In this document: in pieces, positions 10,711-17,712 of the stretch
How positions within the stretch are numbered: the first letter of the stretch is position 1
Layout of the letters: every line of letters starts with the position of its first letter
NCBI RefSeq assembly: GCF_027111315.2
Contig: NZ_CP114289.2
Location: forward strand, 3,100,001-3,164,000
Origin: Flavobacterium limnophilum
GTDB lineage: Bacteria; Bacteroidota; Bacteroidia; Flavobacteriales; Flavobacteriaceae
Direction: 5' to 3'
Length of the DNA: 64,000 bases
The notes under the pieces: generated by a model
Told to the model about the DNA's origin: nothing
Database searches by the model: none
Seen by the model: the letters and a program-made list of their open reading frames with translations, nothing else
Translations under genes and position numbers: made by a program

Positions 10711-11292
10711 TTATAAGTTTTTTAAAGCTTGCTTAATAATATATTCAACCGAACTATCTGGGGCCTCTTTTACAATCTTTTCCACTACCCTTTCTGAAGT
10801 TTTTCGAACAAAACCCAACACCTCCAAAGCAGATAACGCTTCATCTCTATTAGTATTGTTTTGAGACATCGAAACTTCATCTAAATCGTACAGTTTTAAC
10901 ACTTTTTCCTTCAAATCGAGTATTACCCTTTGAGCTGTTTTGCTACCAATTCCTTTTATGGATTGGATTGTGGACACATCTCCTGATGCAATTGCATTGG
11001 TAATTTGTTTTGGATCCAACGAAGACAACATGGTTCTGGCAATGCTGGCGCCAATTCCAGAAACAGACAATAATAATTTAAAAATTTCTCTTTCTGATTT
11101 TTCAACAAAACCAAACAAAGTATGTGCATCTTCCTTGATTTGAAGATGTGTAAATAATTTGATGAAATCAGTCGTTGGAAGCAAGGAATAAGTGTGCAAA
11201 GAAATATTCACGTGATACCCAACGCCTCCGCAATCTATGACAACTTCTGTGGGCGATTTTTCTACTAATTTTCCTTGCAAATGTGCTATCAT
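10711..11292 (-). CDS. ruvA: Holliday junction branch migration protein RuvA
   Basis: 193 residues, typical for RuvA, which binds Holliday junctions as a tetramer and loads the RuvB motor. Domain I is an OB fold (MIAHLQGKLVEKSPTEVVIDCGGVGYHV), domain II holds the two helix-hairpin-helix motifs (LLSVSGIGASIA and IQSIKGIGSKTAQRVI), and domain III is the C-terminal RuvB-binding helix bundle (EALSALEVLGF). ruvB is elsewhere in this window at about 19-20 kb, so ruvAB is split. The gene is first in the run ruvA-sprA, with a TATATTTG -7 box 20 bp upstream at 11312-11319. Confidence 0.96.
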   Translation of the reverse strand: MIAHLQGKLVEKSPTEVVIDCGGVGYHVNISLHTYSLLPTTDFIKLFTHLQIKEDAHTLFGFVEKSEREIFKLLLSVSGIGASIARTMLSSLDPKQITNAIASGDVSTIQSIKGIGSKTAQRVILDLKEKVLKLYDLDEVSMSQNNTNRDEALSALEVLGFVRKTSERVVEKIVKEAPDSSVEYIIKQALKNL

Positions 11293-11311
11293 GTATGAAT
11301 TTTATATCGCC

Positions 11312-11357
11312 CAAATATAACAAAACTTATATAAATTCTCGCCAAATTTATATAAGT
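11312..11357 (-). promoter_or_regulatory. ruvA-sprA promoter with perfect 13-bp inverted repeat
   Basis: On the minus strand TATATTTG (11312-11319) fits the Bacteroidota -7 box TAnnTTTG. Just upstream, ACTTATATAAATT (11325-11337) and its exact reverse complement (11345-11357) are separated by 7 bases, and the central TTTG falls where a -33 element could lie (23 bp spacing, at the long end). The repeat is either an operator overlapping the promoter or the AT-rich terminator of maeB, whose stop codon is 24 bp further upstream. Confidence 0.5.
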
Positions 11358-11380
11358 CCTGTTACTGAAGAAAAAATATT

Positions 11381-13666
11381 TTATTTTTGAATTACTTTCT
11401 TTTCATTTTCTTGGGCATCAATTACGGCAATTGCCGACATATGCACCATTTCTTCCACACTTGCACCTAATTGAAAGATATGAACAGGTTTTCCCATCCC
11501 CAACATAATTGGCCCAATTGAACCAACTTTGTTTAATTCTTTCAACAATTTATAAGTTATATTAGCCGCTTCAAGATTAGGAAAAATCAAGACATTCACC
11601 TCTTTTCCGGCTAATTTAGAAAACGGAAACTTGGCTTTCAACATTTCTGGATTTAAAGCAAAATCAGCTTGAATTTCACCATCTACCACAATATCTGGAT
11701 GGTGTTTATGCAAATAAGCCACTGCTTCTCTCACTTTTGCAGCTCCCGCATTGTGGGAAGATCCAAAATTAGAAAAAGAAACCATTGCAATTACAGGTTC
11801 AACTCCAAATATTTTAGCTGTTCTTGCCGTCATAATGGCAATTTTAGCCAAATCTTCTGCCGATGGATTGATATTTATGGCCGTATCAGACAAGAACATT
11901 GGCCCGCGATTGGTCAACATCAAGTTTGTAGTGGACACGAGGGAAACCCCTGGTTCTTTTTCTATAAGTTGCAACATAGGCTTAACCACCGACGGATAAC
12001 TTCTGGTTTGTCCAGTTACCAATGCATCCGCTTCACCTTCATTGACCATCATGGCACCAAAATAGTTTCTTTCGCGCATCAAGTTTTGGGCATCATACAA
12101 TGAGATTCCGCTTCTTTGTCTAGTATTCCAAAATGCTTTGGCAAATTTATTTCTTCTTTCTTCCTCCTCTTTAACTTTAGGATCAATAATTTGAACATCG
12201 GCATCAAAACCAAGTTCATTTTTTAATTCCAAAATAATTTCCTTTTTCCCCAACAAAATTGGAATACCAATTCCTTCTTCAGACACAATTTGGGCTGCTT
12301 TAAGCACATCCAAATGTTCGGCTTCTGGAAAAACAATTCTTTTAGGATTCATTTTAGCTCTATTAGTAATAAATCTGAGCATTTTATTGTCGGTTCCTAA
12401 ACGTCCTAATAGTTCTTCTTCATATTTTTTCCAATCTAAAATTGGATTTTGTGCCACACCAGAATCCATGGCCGCTTTTGCCACGGCCGAAGCAACAACA
12501 GAAATTAGCCTAGGATCAAAAGGAGATGGAATTATATACTCACGTCCAAAAGTCAGTTTGGTAACACCATTGGCAATATTTACTTGTTCAGGAACGCTTT
12601 CTTTTGCCAAAGCTGCCAAGGCTCTGACGGCCGCCATTTTCATCGCTTCGTTGATTTTTGTAGCACGAACGTCTAAAGCACCACGAAAAATATAAGGAAA
12701 TCCAAGTACATTATTTACTTGATTAGGATGATCGGAACGTCCTGTTGCCATGATAACATCTTTTCGAGTTTCGATGGCAAGATTATAAGCAATTTCCGGG
12801 TTCGGGTTTGCCATAGCAAAAACGATTGGATTTTCAGCCATTCCCAACAACATTTGGGGAGTCATGATATTTCCTGAAGACAATCCCAAGAAAATATCCG
12901 CTCCTACCAAGGCTTCTTCCAAGCTCATTGGTTTTTTGTCTGTGGCATATTTTTGCTGCAAAACTGATAATGAAGGATTGTCTTTTGTCAAAACACCCTT
13001 GCTGTTGAACATCAAAATATTTTCCAGTTTAACTCCCAATAAAATATACATATCGGCACAAGCCAATGCGGCAGAGCCTGCTCCTGAAACCACCATTTTT
13101 AAATCTTCGGCTTTTTTGCCTGCCAATTCCAATGCGTTCAGCAATGCTGCCGATGATATAATTGCCGTTCCGTGCTGGTCGTCATGCATTACCGGAATAT
13201 TCAATTCTTCGACCAATCTTCTTTCAATTTCAAAAGATTCTGGCGCTTTGATGTCTTCCAAATTAATTCCACCAAAAGTTGGCGCAATATTTTTTACTGT
13301 CTGAATAAATTCTTCAACATTTTTAGTTCCAATTTCAATATCGAAAACATCGATTCCGGCAAAGATTTTGAACAACAGTCCTTTCCCTTCCATTACCGGC
13401 TTTGATGCTTCCGGCCCAATATCACCCAATCCTAAAACCGCTGTTCCATTGGATATTACAGCAACTAAATTGCCTTTAGCCGTATATTTATATACATTAT
13501 TGACGTCCTTTGCTATTTCTAAACACGGCTCGGCCACACCTGGTGAATAAGCCAAAGACAAATCTCTTTGGGTCGCATAATTTTTGGTTGGAACAACTTG
13601 AATTTTTCCCGGTGTTGGTTTTGCATGATACAATAACGCTTCTCTTCTTTTACTCTCTTTATCCAT
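11381..13666 (-). CDS. maeB: NADP-dependent malic enzyme with phosphotransacetylase-like domain
   Basis: 761 residues, the length of MaeB-type fusions. Residues 1 to about 420 are malic enzyme: the tyrosine in [13 protein letters not shown] (Y40), the general-base lysine in [10 protein letters not shown] (K95), the metal site around [11 protein letters not shown] and the nucleotide fold [15 protein letters not shown]. Residues about 430-755 form a phosphate acetyltransferase-like domain ([49 protein letters not shown]), which in enteric MaeB is regulatory (acetyl-CoA sensing) rather than catalytic. It converts malate to pyruvate with NADPH and CO2 release, feeding gluconeogenic or biosynthetic flux. 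It appears monocistronic: its own -7 box TATCTTTG is at 13691-13698, giving a leader of about 18 nt. Confidence 0.95.
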   Translation of the reverse strand: MDKESKRREALLYHAKPTPGKIQVVPTKNYATQRDLSLAYSPGVAEPCLEIAKDVNNVYKYTAKGNLVAVISNGTAVLGLGDIGPEASKPVMEGKGLLFKIFAGIDVFDIEIGTKNVEEFIQTVKNIAPTFGGINLEDIKAPESFEIERRLVEELNIPVMHDDQHGTAIISSAALLNALELAGKKAEDLKMVVSGAGSAALACADMYILLGVKLENILMFNSKGVLTKDNPSLSVLQQKYATDKKPMSLEEALVGADIFLGLSSGNIMTPQMLLGMAENPIVFAMANPNPEIAYNLAIETRKDVIMATGRSDHPNQVNNVLGFPYIFRGALDVRATKINEAMKMAAVRALAALAKESVPEQVNIANGVTKLTFGREYIIPSPFDPRLISVVASAVAKAAMDSGVAQNPILDWKKYEEELLGRLGTDNKMLRFITNRAKMNPKRIVFPEAEHLDVLKAAQIVSEEGIGIPILLGKKEIILELKNELGFDADVQIIDPKVKEEEERRNKFAKAFWNTRQRSGISLYDAQNLMRERNYFGAMMVNEGEADALVTGQTRSYPSVVKPMLQLIEKEPGVSLVSTTNLMLTNRGPMFLSDTAININPSAEDLAKIAIMTARTAKIFGVEPVIAMVSFSNFGSSHNAGAAKVREAVAYLHKHHPDIVVDGEIQADFALNPEMLKAKFPFSKLAGKEVNVLIFPNLEAANITYKLLKELNKVGSIGPIMLGMGKPVHIFQLGASVEEMVHMSAIAVIDAQENEKKVIQK

Positions 13667-13690
13667 TATTTTAATTATTATTCAGTATTA

Positions 13691-13698
13691 CAAAGATA
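13691..13698 (-). promoter_or_regulatory. Putative maeB -7 promoter element
   Basis: TATCTTTG on the minus strand matches the TAnnTTTG consensus and ends 25 bp before the maeB ATG. No convincing TTG at the -33 distance is seen, so the call rests on the -7 box and position. Confidence 0.45.
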
Positions 13699-13770
13699 TG
13701 TGAATTGATTAAAAAAGGGGGCTTTTGTTACAATTGCTTTACAAAAAAAACACCCAATTGCGCACAAAAA

Positions 13771-13797
13771 AAATAGCTGCACTATTTGCAGCTATTT
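13771..13797 (-). terminator. Intrinsic terminator after the CBS-domain gene
   Basis: An 11-bp perfect stem (AAATAGCTGCA / TGCAGCTATTT) with a 5-nt loop is followed on the minus strand by eight T residues. It lies 19 bp past the stop of the CBS gene; the T-rich flank on the plus side means it could work in both directions. Confidence 0.85.
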
Positions 13798-13815
13798 TTT
13801 TCTTTATTTTTTTCT

Positions 13816-14241
13816 TTATTGTGAAATATAAGAATCCAAATGTTTGATGGTTTCTTTTTGCATTTCGATTATGGCTTTTACCACGTCACTTATGGAAATA
13901 ATACCTATTATTATGTCGTTTTCAATAACCGGCAAATGTCTTACTCTTTTTGTATCCATCAATTCCATACAATAATCCAAGTTGTCCGTTGGTTTTACAG
14001 TAACCACATTTTCTTCCATAATTTCTTTTACCAATGTCTTTTTAGAAGATTTTGCTTTCAATGCAATTTTTCTGGCATAATCTCTTTCGGACAAAATACC
14101 TTTCAATACAGTGTCTTCAATTATCAGAATGGCTCCAATATTTTTTTCACTCATGACACCCAAAGCTTCAAATACCGTAATTGTTGGCGGTACCGAGTAC
14201 ACTTCTTTCCCTTTTTTGGCTAATATTAGATCTACTTTCAT
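13816..14241 (-). CDS. Two-CBS-domain protein
   Basis: 141 residues consisting only of a tandem CBS pair (Bateman module), about residues 8-60 and 76-135. The sequence shows the typical VFEALGVMSEKNIGAILI and SERDYARKIAL segments, then VTVKPTDNLDYCMELM, RVRHLPVIEND and GIISISDVVK. CBS pairs bind adenosine nucleotides such as AMP, ATP or S-adenosylmethionine and usually regulate a partner enzyme or channel. There is no attached catalytic domain, so the partner is unknown. It is transcribed alone, toward maeB, and ended by the terminator at 13771-13797. Confidence 0.9.
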   Translation of the reverse strand: MKVDLILAKKGKEVYSVPPTITVFEALGVMSEKNIGAILIIEDTVLKGILSERDYARKIALKAKSSKKTLVKEIMEENVVTVKPTDNLDYCMELMDTKRVRHLPVIENDIIIGIISISDVVKAIIEMQKETIKHLDSYISQ

Positions 14242-14357
14242 ATTCAGAATAAATTTAATGCGTCATAAATTTAAAAAAAATAATCAATACCGTTTACTTT
14301 TTTTTATAAATTTTCTAATATAAAATCTTTCTAAATACTCTTTCTGATTTATTCCCT

Positions 14358-14588
14358 ATGCAAAAAAGATTCAAAAGAAAGTCAAATCCTCTGCAATCTA
14401 GGGGTAATATAATAGCGATTATTAAAGAGAAAAATCTCAAAGTAAGAAACGTTGCTCACGATTCAGATTTAGATATTGAAGCATTGAGACGTTATATTTT
14501 AGGAAAGCAAATTATGGGGATTGATAAGCTTATCCGTATTAGTAAAGCTTTAAATGTTGAAATTTCAGAGTTATTCCGAAATTTATAA
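14358..14588 (+). CDS. Small Xre-type helix-turn-helix protein
   Basis: 76 residues forming one Cro/C1-type HTH: NIIAIIKEKNLKVRNVAHDSDLDIEALRRYILGK reads as helices 1-3 and GIDKLIRISKALNVEISELF as helices 4-5, with the family-typical ending LFRNL. It has a basic N-terminus (MQKRFKRKSN). Such single-domain regulators occur at the borders of accessory islands; here it begins the 14.3-17.6 kb island and is divergent from the CBS gene. A terminator follows at 14608-14628. Its target is not evident; no inverted operator was recognised in the 116 bp upstream. Confidence 0.7.
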   Translation: MQKRFKRKSNPLQSRGNIIAIIKEKNLKVRNVAHDSDLDIEALRRYILGKQIMGIDKLIRISKALNVEISELFRNL

Positions 14589-14607
14589 AAATATTTATAA
14601 AAGAAAA

Positions 14608-14628
14608 AGACAGTCTATTAAACTGTCT
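14608..14628 (+). terminator. Terminator after the small HTH gene
   Basis: Stem AGACAGT / ACTGTCT with a 7-nt loop, followed by CTTTCTTTTTAT, 20 bp after the stop codon at 14588. Confidence 0.75.
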
Positions 14629-14721
14629 CTTTCTTTTTATGAATTAAATTTAGTGTTTTGACTTTGCCGTAACATCCTCATTATTAACAACAATTCCTTA
14701 AATGGAACGATTTATTATAAA

Positions 14722-14759
14722 AGAATCGTGTTAGTAGCAGAGAATCGTGTTAGCAGCAG
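14722..14759. repeat. 19-bp tandem pair
   Basis: AGAATCGTGTTAGTAGCAG at 14722-14740 is followed directly by a copy at 14741-14759 that differs at one base. It is intergenic, of unknown role. Confidence 0.8.
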
Positions 14760-14801
14760 TGGAATAATTATCAGGATTTAGAAAAGTTTTCTTTATAAAA
14801 A

Positions 14802-14825
14802 AAAACCGAGCAATTGCTCGGTTTT
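14802..14825. terminator. Bidirectional palindromic terminator
   Basis: A 24-bp perfect palindrome with stem AAAACCGAGCAA and its complement, flanked by A-tract on one side and TTTTC on the other. It lies between the small HTH gene and the convergent lipoprotein gene. Confidence 0.75.
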
Positions 14826-14863
14826 CTTGTTGTCTTGACTTGTTTCACTTGCTCTCGTTTGTT

Positions 14864-14912
14864 GGCACAGTTTGCAAAACTGCGCTATCCGCACAAGGAT
14901 ATTTACTTCATT
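14864..14912 (+). repeat. REP-like palindromic unit A
   Basis: Begins with the hairpin GGCACAGTTTGCAAAACTGC and continues CGCTATCCGCACAAGGATATTTACTTC. The core resembles the units at 15710-15816 (minus) and 33975-34039 (plus). Its distal end covers the last codons of the lipoprotein gene. The 22 bp at 14841-14862 (around TGCTCTCGTTTG) recur with two changes at 16446-16467. Confidence 0.7.
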
Positions 14913-15322
14913 TCTGCACCATCTGGGTACATCGTTTTTAAAAACACTATTTCAGTTAATTTCATTTTATATGCTGATAAATGACCAGTATTTCCAAATG
15001 ACAATTTCCCTTTTATTTTTATTTTTTTTCCATTAAACTCTTTGAGCATTTTTCCGTCAAGTTTTTTCCCCTCTGAATTCTTGAGTTTATTAAAAAAGTC
15101 AAATTCTAACCATATTCTTTCAGAAGGATGTTCTAAATAGACATTTTCAAAATCCATATTAAAGATACCTTCTAACTCAACATAACTTTTATCTTCCAAT
15201 AAATGAGAATTATTACCTACACTTAAATAATTATGTGCTTCAACAGAATCTTTATAAAACACTAATTCTTTGGAACAACTAATAATTGTAAAAATCAAGA
15301 TTATTAAACATACTTTTTTCAT
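14903..15322 (-). CDS. Putative lipoprotein, possible immunity partner
   Basis: 139 residues. The N-terminus MKKVCLIILIFTIISCSKE is a lipoprotein signal with the lipobox ending at C16; Ser-Lys follow. The mature part is beta-rich and reads like an OB-fold-type module (VELEGIFNMDFENVYLEHPSE, then FNGKKIKIKGKLSFGNTGH). I do not recognise a named family. It begins 3 bp after the stop of the M91-like toxin remnant and shares its strand, the position usually taken by the immunity gene in polymorphic toxin cassettes, so a protective role in the periplasm or at the envelope is possible but unproven. Its 3' end runs into REP-like unit A. Confidence 0.6.
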   Translation of the reverse strand: MKKVCLIILIFTIISCSKELVFYKDSVEAHNYLSVGNNSHLLEDKSYVELEGIFNMDFENVYLEHPSERIWLEFDFFNKLKNSEGKKLDGKMLKEFNGKKIKIKGKLSFGNTGHLSAYKMKLTEIVFLKTMYPDGAEMK

Positions 15323-15325
15323 ATT

Positions 15326-15832
15326 TTAGTTTTTAAAAATAGTATCACGTGTATCATATCTTATGATAATTTTTGATGGTCGGTAAACACGGGTATTATC
15401 TACTGTATTTAAAGTTGATGGCGCATATATTGATTTATATCTCTCATATTTGCCTAATGGAGTTACATAAGTTTTGAAAAAATCTGGAGATGTATCTGAC
15501 ATCCTTGAGCCTAAGTTATATTTTGAATATCTGGTTCTCATAGTGGATTCGCCATCATTAGCTCTCAAATAATTTTCAAATCGTACTGCATTTAATTCTG
15601 TTTCTTTTAACCCACCTAAAATTGTTTTAGACATATCAAAACCTCTGTCATTATCATAAGCGTGAGCTAACTCATGACCAAGTTTTATAAAGCTTTTGTT
15701 CATTGAAACCCCGATCGCTCGGATATGCAAAATATCTCTCGATGAGGATAGCACCCGATCGCTCGGATATGCAAAATATCTCTCGATGAGGATAGCGCGG
15801 ATTTGCAATCCGTGCCTACTCCAATGAGCCAT
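15326..15832 (-). pseudogene. C-terminal remnant of an M91-like zinc metallopeptidase toxin
   Basis: The frame is open for 168 codons, but the first 43 or so are translation of the REP-like repeats (15710-15816) next to the transposase remnant. Native-looking sequence starts at about Met44 (ATG 15701-15703): MNKSFIKLGHELAHAYDNDRG carries an HExxH-type zinc motif (HELAH, then D), followed by TELNAVRFENYLRANDGE and RTRYS. This pattern is familiar from C-terminal toxin domains of RHS/polymorphic proteins in Bacteroidota (peptidase M91, NleD-like). No N-terminal delivery region (RHS repeats, T6SS or T9SS module) exists upstream, so the gene appears to have lost its 5' part when the RAYT/REP element arrived or through a deletion. 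It may still be translated from Met44. The family call is by motif recognition only. Confidence 0.6.
15710..15816 (-). repeat. REP-like unit B with duplicated 43-bp tail
   Basis: The 43 bp at 15710-15752 and 15754-15796 are identical (period 44), both containing GATCGCTCGGATATGC. They lead into the hairpin GCGGATTTGCAATCCGTGCC (15797-15816), which on the minus strand starts GGCACGGATTGCAAATCCGC. This is the same design as units A and C, lying directly downstream of the RAYT reading frame. Confidence 0.85.
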
Positions 15833-16386
15833 TTAAAACAAATCTAACAAAATCACCTCTAATTCACATTCTAATCCTGCATAATTTCTTGCTGAACTAA
15901 AATAATAATCTTCAGGAAGTGTTACAATTTTTTCTTTTACGGGATTGTTGTGAATGTAATTTATTTTTTGTCTGATAAACCAATTACTTTGAACAATTTC
16001 GGCATGATAACCGCCTTGCCAAACTTTGTGTTTTTGCTCTTTTTTGAGATGTTCGCAAGATTTTTGAAAATATTCCAACATCCATTCTCTTCTACTCTCT
16101 GGCTCTTCTTGTATGGTTTTTACAATTTGTTTGGAAGTAAATTTCTTGAAATCACGCATAATATCCGACAAAATAAAACCATCTGTGCCTTTGCACAACA
16201 AATGCAAATGACTTGACATTAAACAATAGGCATAAATTCCTAAACCTTTCTTTTCTTGGCAATGTTTCAATGCGTTGGTAATAACGTATTTCTGATTCAA
16301 TCTTGTAAAAAATCAATCCAACCTACTGTTGTTATGGTTATAAAATAGGCTTCGTCCGTTGTTGTGGCTTTGTATTTTGTCGACAT
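15833..16386 (-). pseudogene. REP-associated tyrosine transposase (RAYT, IS200/Y1 type), frameshifted
   Basis: An ATG at 16384-16386 opens the typical start MSTKYKATTTDEAYFITITT, but this frame stops at TGA after GWIDFLQD. Adding one T to the T6 run (16306-16311) would join it to the downstream frame, ...NQKYVITNALKHCQEKKG. The downstream part has the HUH motif HLHLL in MSSHLHLLCK and the catalytic-tyrosine region NYIHNNPVKEKIV, and ends normally in LLDLF, giving about 183 residues if repaired. RAYTs mobilise or maintain REP palindromes rather than forming classical insertion sequences, which fits the flanking unit B. The frameshift may be real decay or a homopolymer sequencing error. Confidence 0.85.
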
Positions 16387-16409
16387 TTTTTGTTTTAAAG
16401 ATACAAAAA

Positions 16410-16437
16410 AAGCTATACCTGTTTATGGGTATAGCTT
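16410..16437 (-). terminator. Hairpin upstream of the RAYT start
   Basis: Stem AAGCTATACC / GGTATAGCTT with an 8-nt loop, followed on the minus strand by seven T residues. It ends 24 bp before the RAYT ATG, so it looks like an insulating terminator or an element-end hairpin. Confidence 0.65.
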
Positions 16438-16489
16438 CTTTTGATTTGTTTTACCTGCTCTCGTTTGTGTCCACTTTTCATCATAAAAA

Positions 16490-16516
16490 AAAGGTTGCCC
16501 ATCACGAACAACCTTT
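16490..16516 (-). terminator. Terminator of the Xre/coiled-coil operon
   Basis: Stem AAAGGTTG / CAACCTTT with an 11-nt loop, followed on the minus strand by a T8 run. It is 22 bp beyond the stop codon of the gene at 16538. Confidence 0.75.
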
Positions 16517-16537
16517 AATAATTGCGGTATTACAAAA

Positions 16538-16948
16538 CTACAACACCCCTTTTCGAGTGGTAATGGCATCTGTAAAAGCATCTATTTCCGCTAGCTCCAA
16601 AGTGACTTTGGTCAAGTCGAGTTCTTTTTCAAGAAGTGCTACAACACCATAGCTTTCTTTTCGGTTTTCGAGCAAAAACTTTTTATACTCTAGCCTTACT
16701 TTTTTCTTTACGGCATCTTCTTTACTATTGCCAGCGGGTAAAGTTGCAATAATAGTTTCGGTTGCAGCAATTTCGGTAAGCACCGATTGCAATTCAGCAT
16801 CAATCTCGATTGAGGCGTTGCTGTAGTTGTTGGTCAATCTTTCCTCAGAAAGCTTTTTAAAATTTAGGTCTGCTTTTTCTTTTGCAGCCCAAGCCAATAA
16901 TAAATCACAATCGGCTACCGTTGTGATTTTATCAATTGAATACGACAT
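16538..16948 (-). CDS. Uncharacterised helical protein, second gene of an Xre operon
   Basis: 136 residues from the ATG at 16946-16948 (MSYSIDKITTV); a TTG 9 bp upstream would add three residues but has nothing in its favour. The protein is almost entirely helical with heptad-like hydrophobics (ADLNFKKLSEERL, LQSVLTEIAATETIIATL, VALLEKELDLTKVTLELAEID), so a coiled-coil or helical bundle is likely. There is no signal peptide, membrane segment or cysteine cluster. I do not recognise the family. It follows the Xre-type gene by 74 bp on the same strand and is closed by the terminator at 16490-16516, so the pair forms a unit. It could be a partner or effector of the regulator. Confidence 0.65.
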   Translation of the reverse strand: MSYSIDKITTVADCDLLLAWAAKEKADLNFKKLSEERLTNNYSNASIEIDAELQSVLTEIAATETIIATLPAGNSKEDAVKKKVRLEYKKFLLENRKESYGVVALLEKELDLTKVTLELAEIDAFTDAITTRKGVL

Positions 16949-17022
16949 AAAAAACAATTAAAAGTTAATAATCCCTCTATAACGTCTCTTTATTCTTATT
17001 TAGTATACACATTAATAGAAAT

Positions 17023-17529
17023 TTATTTACTTTTTTGAAGGCTTTTAATATATGCTTGTTGCCCCTGAATACTTTCCAGTTTTAACTGTTGTTGGACTTG
17101 TTTTGCCAGCCCATTCGCTTCGATTCCTCTTATAGCTTGTTGCAATAGCACGTTAGCCAATGGCAATTTGCTTTTTTGCAAATGCAGTGCCAGTGAATGC
17201 AACTCTAGGTTTTGATGGTATTTTTTTTGAATAGCATCCAGCAACCGTTGTTCTTTCATTTGTTTATATTCCAACTCTTTGACTTGATGAGTCAATAGTA
17301 CTTTTACATCTAATTCTTGCTTATTCAATAGATCGATCTGTTCTTCTTCTGTCACTATATTTAGTCCAAAGAACTGGGTAATTTCGGCAAGTTTTATTAA
17401 AGCAGCTGTAGGTAATTCGCGTTTTCCTGCTTCGTACATCGCCAACTGGCTTTTAGTTACGCCCAAATACTGCGACATCGCTTCTTGCGAGAGTCCAAGT
17501 TGTGCTCTATATAATTGTGTTGTTTTCAT
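17023..17529 (-). CDS. Xre-family regulator with long helical C-terminus
   Basis: 168 residues. Residues 1-60 form an HTH of the Cro/C1 type (YRAQLGLSQEAMSQYLGVTKSQLAMYEAGKRELP), with the recognition helix around KSQLAMYE. Residues 75-168 are charged and helical (VKELEYKQMKEQRLLDAIQKKY, LANVLLQQAIRGIEANGLAKQV), probably for oligomerisation or binding the downstream protein. The ATG at 17527-17529 lies 1 bp from a 40-bp tandem repeat (17531-17610 plus a partial third copy), so promoter and operator are probably inside that repeat and the gene is probably autoregulated. Not a recognised toxin-antitoxin family. Confidence 0.75.
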   Translation of the reverse strand: MKTTQLYRAQLGLSQEAMSQYLGVTKSQLAMYEAGKRELPTAALIKLAEITQFFGLNIVTEEEQIDLLNKQELDVKVLLTHQVKELEYKQMKEQRLLDAIQKKYHQNLELHSLALHLQKSKLPLANVLLQQAIRGIEANGLAKQVQQQLKLESIQGQQAYIKSLQKSK

Positions 17530-17530
17530 T

Positions 17531-17636
17531 TTGTGATTATTTTTTCAAAAAATAATATTTGATCACAAAGTTGTGATTATTTTTTCAAAAAAAAATATTT
17601 GATCACCAATTTGTGTGCGTTTTTTCAAAATTATTT
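17531..17636 (-). repeat. 40-bp tandem repeat upstream of the Xre gene
   Basis: Copies at 17531-17570 and 17571-17610 are nearly identical; a third, partial and diverged copy runs to about 17636. Each copy has TTGTGATTAT at one end and GATCAC(C/A)A at the other, that is TTGTGAT and ATCACAA half-sites in inverted order about 37 bp apart, with an A/T-tract core. The period is close to four helical turns, suiting cooperative repressor binding. There are no spacers, so this is not a CRISPR array. Confidence 0.8.
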
Positions 17637-17712
17637 TTTTTGGCACAAACATTATACGGATAAAAAAACAAGATTATACCAAAACACATTTGCTGAAATT
17701 TCGTGTATTGTT

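Larger units (their letters stand above)
14589..14902. other. Gene-free stretch with repeats and terminators
   Basis: No convincing gene. It holds the HTH terminator (14608-14628), a 19-bp tandem pair (14722-14759), a 24-bp perfect palindrome (14802-14825) and the start of a REP-like unit (from 14864). Confidence 0.7.

Noticed and set aside
17531..17636. CRISPR-like array
   Set aside because: The 40-bp units are directly adjacent with no unique spacers and no cas genes are present; it fits a regulatory tandem repeat.
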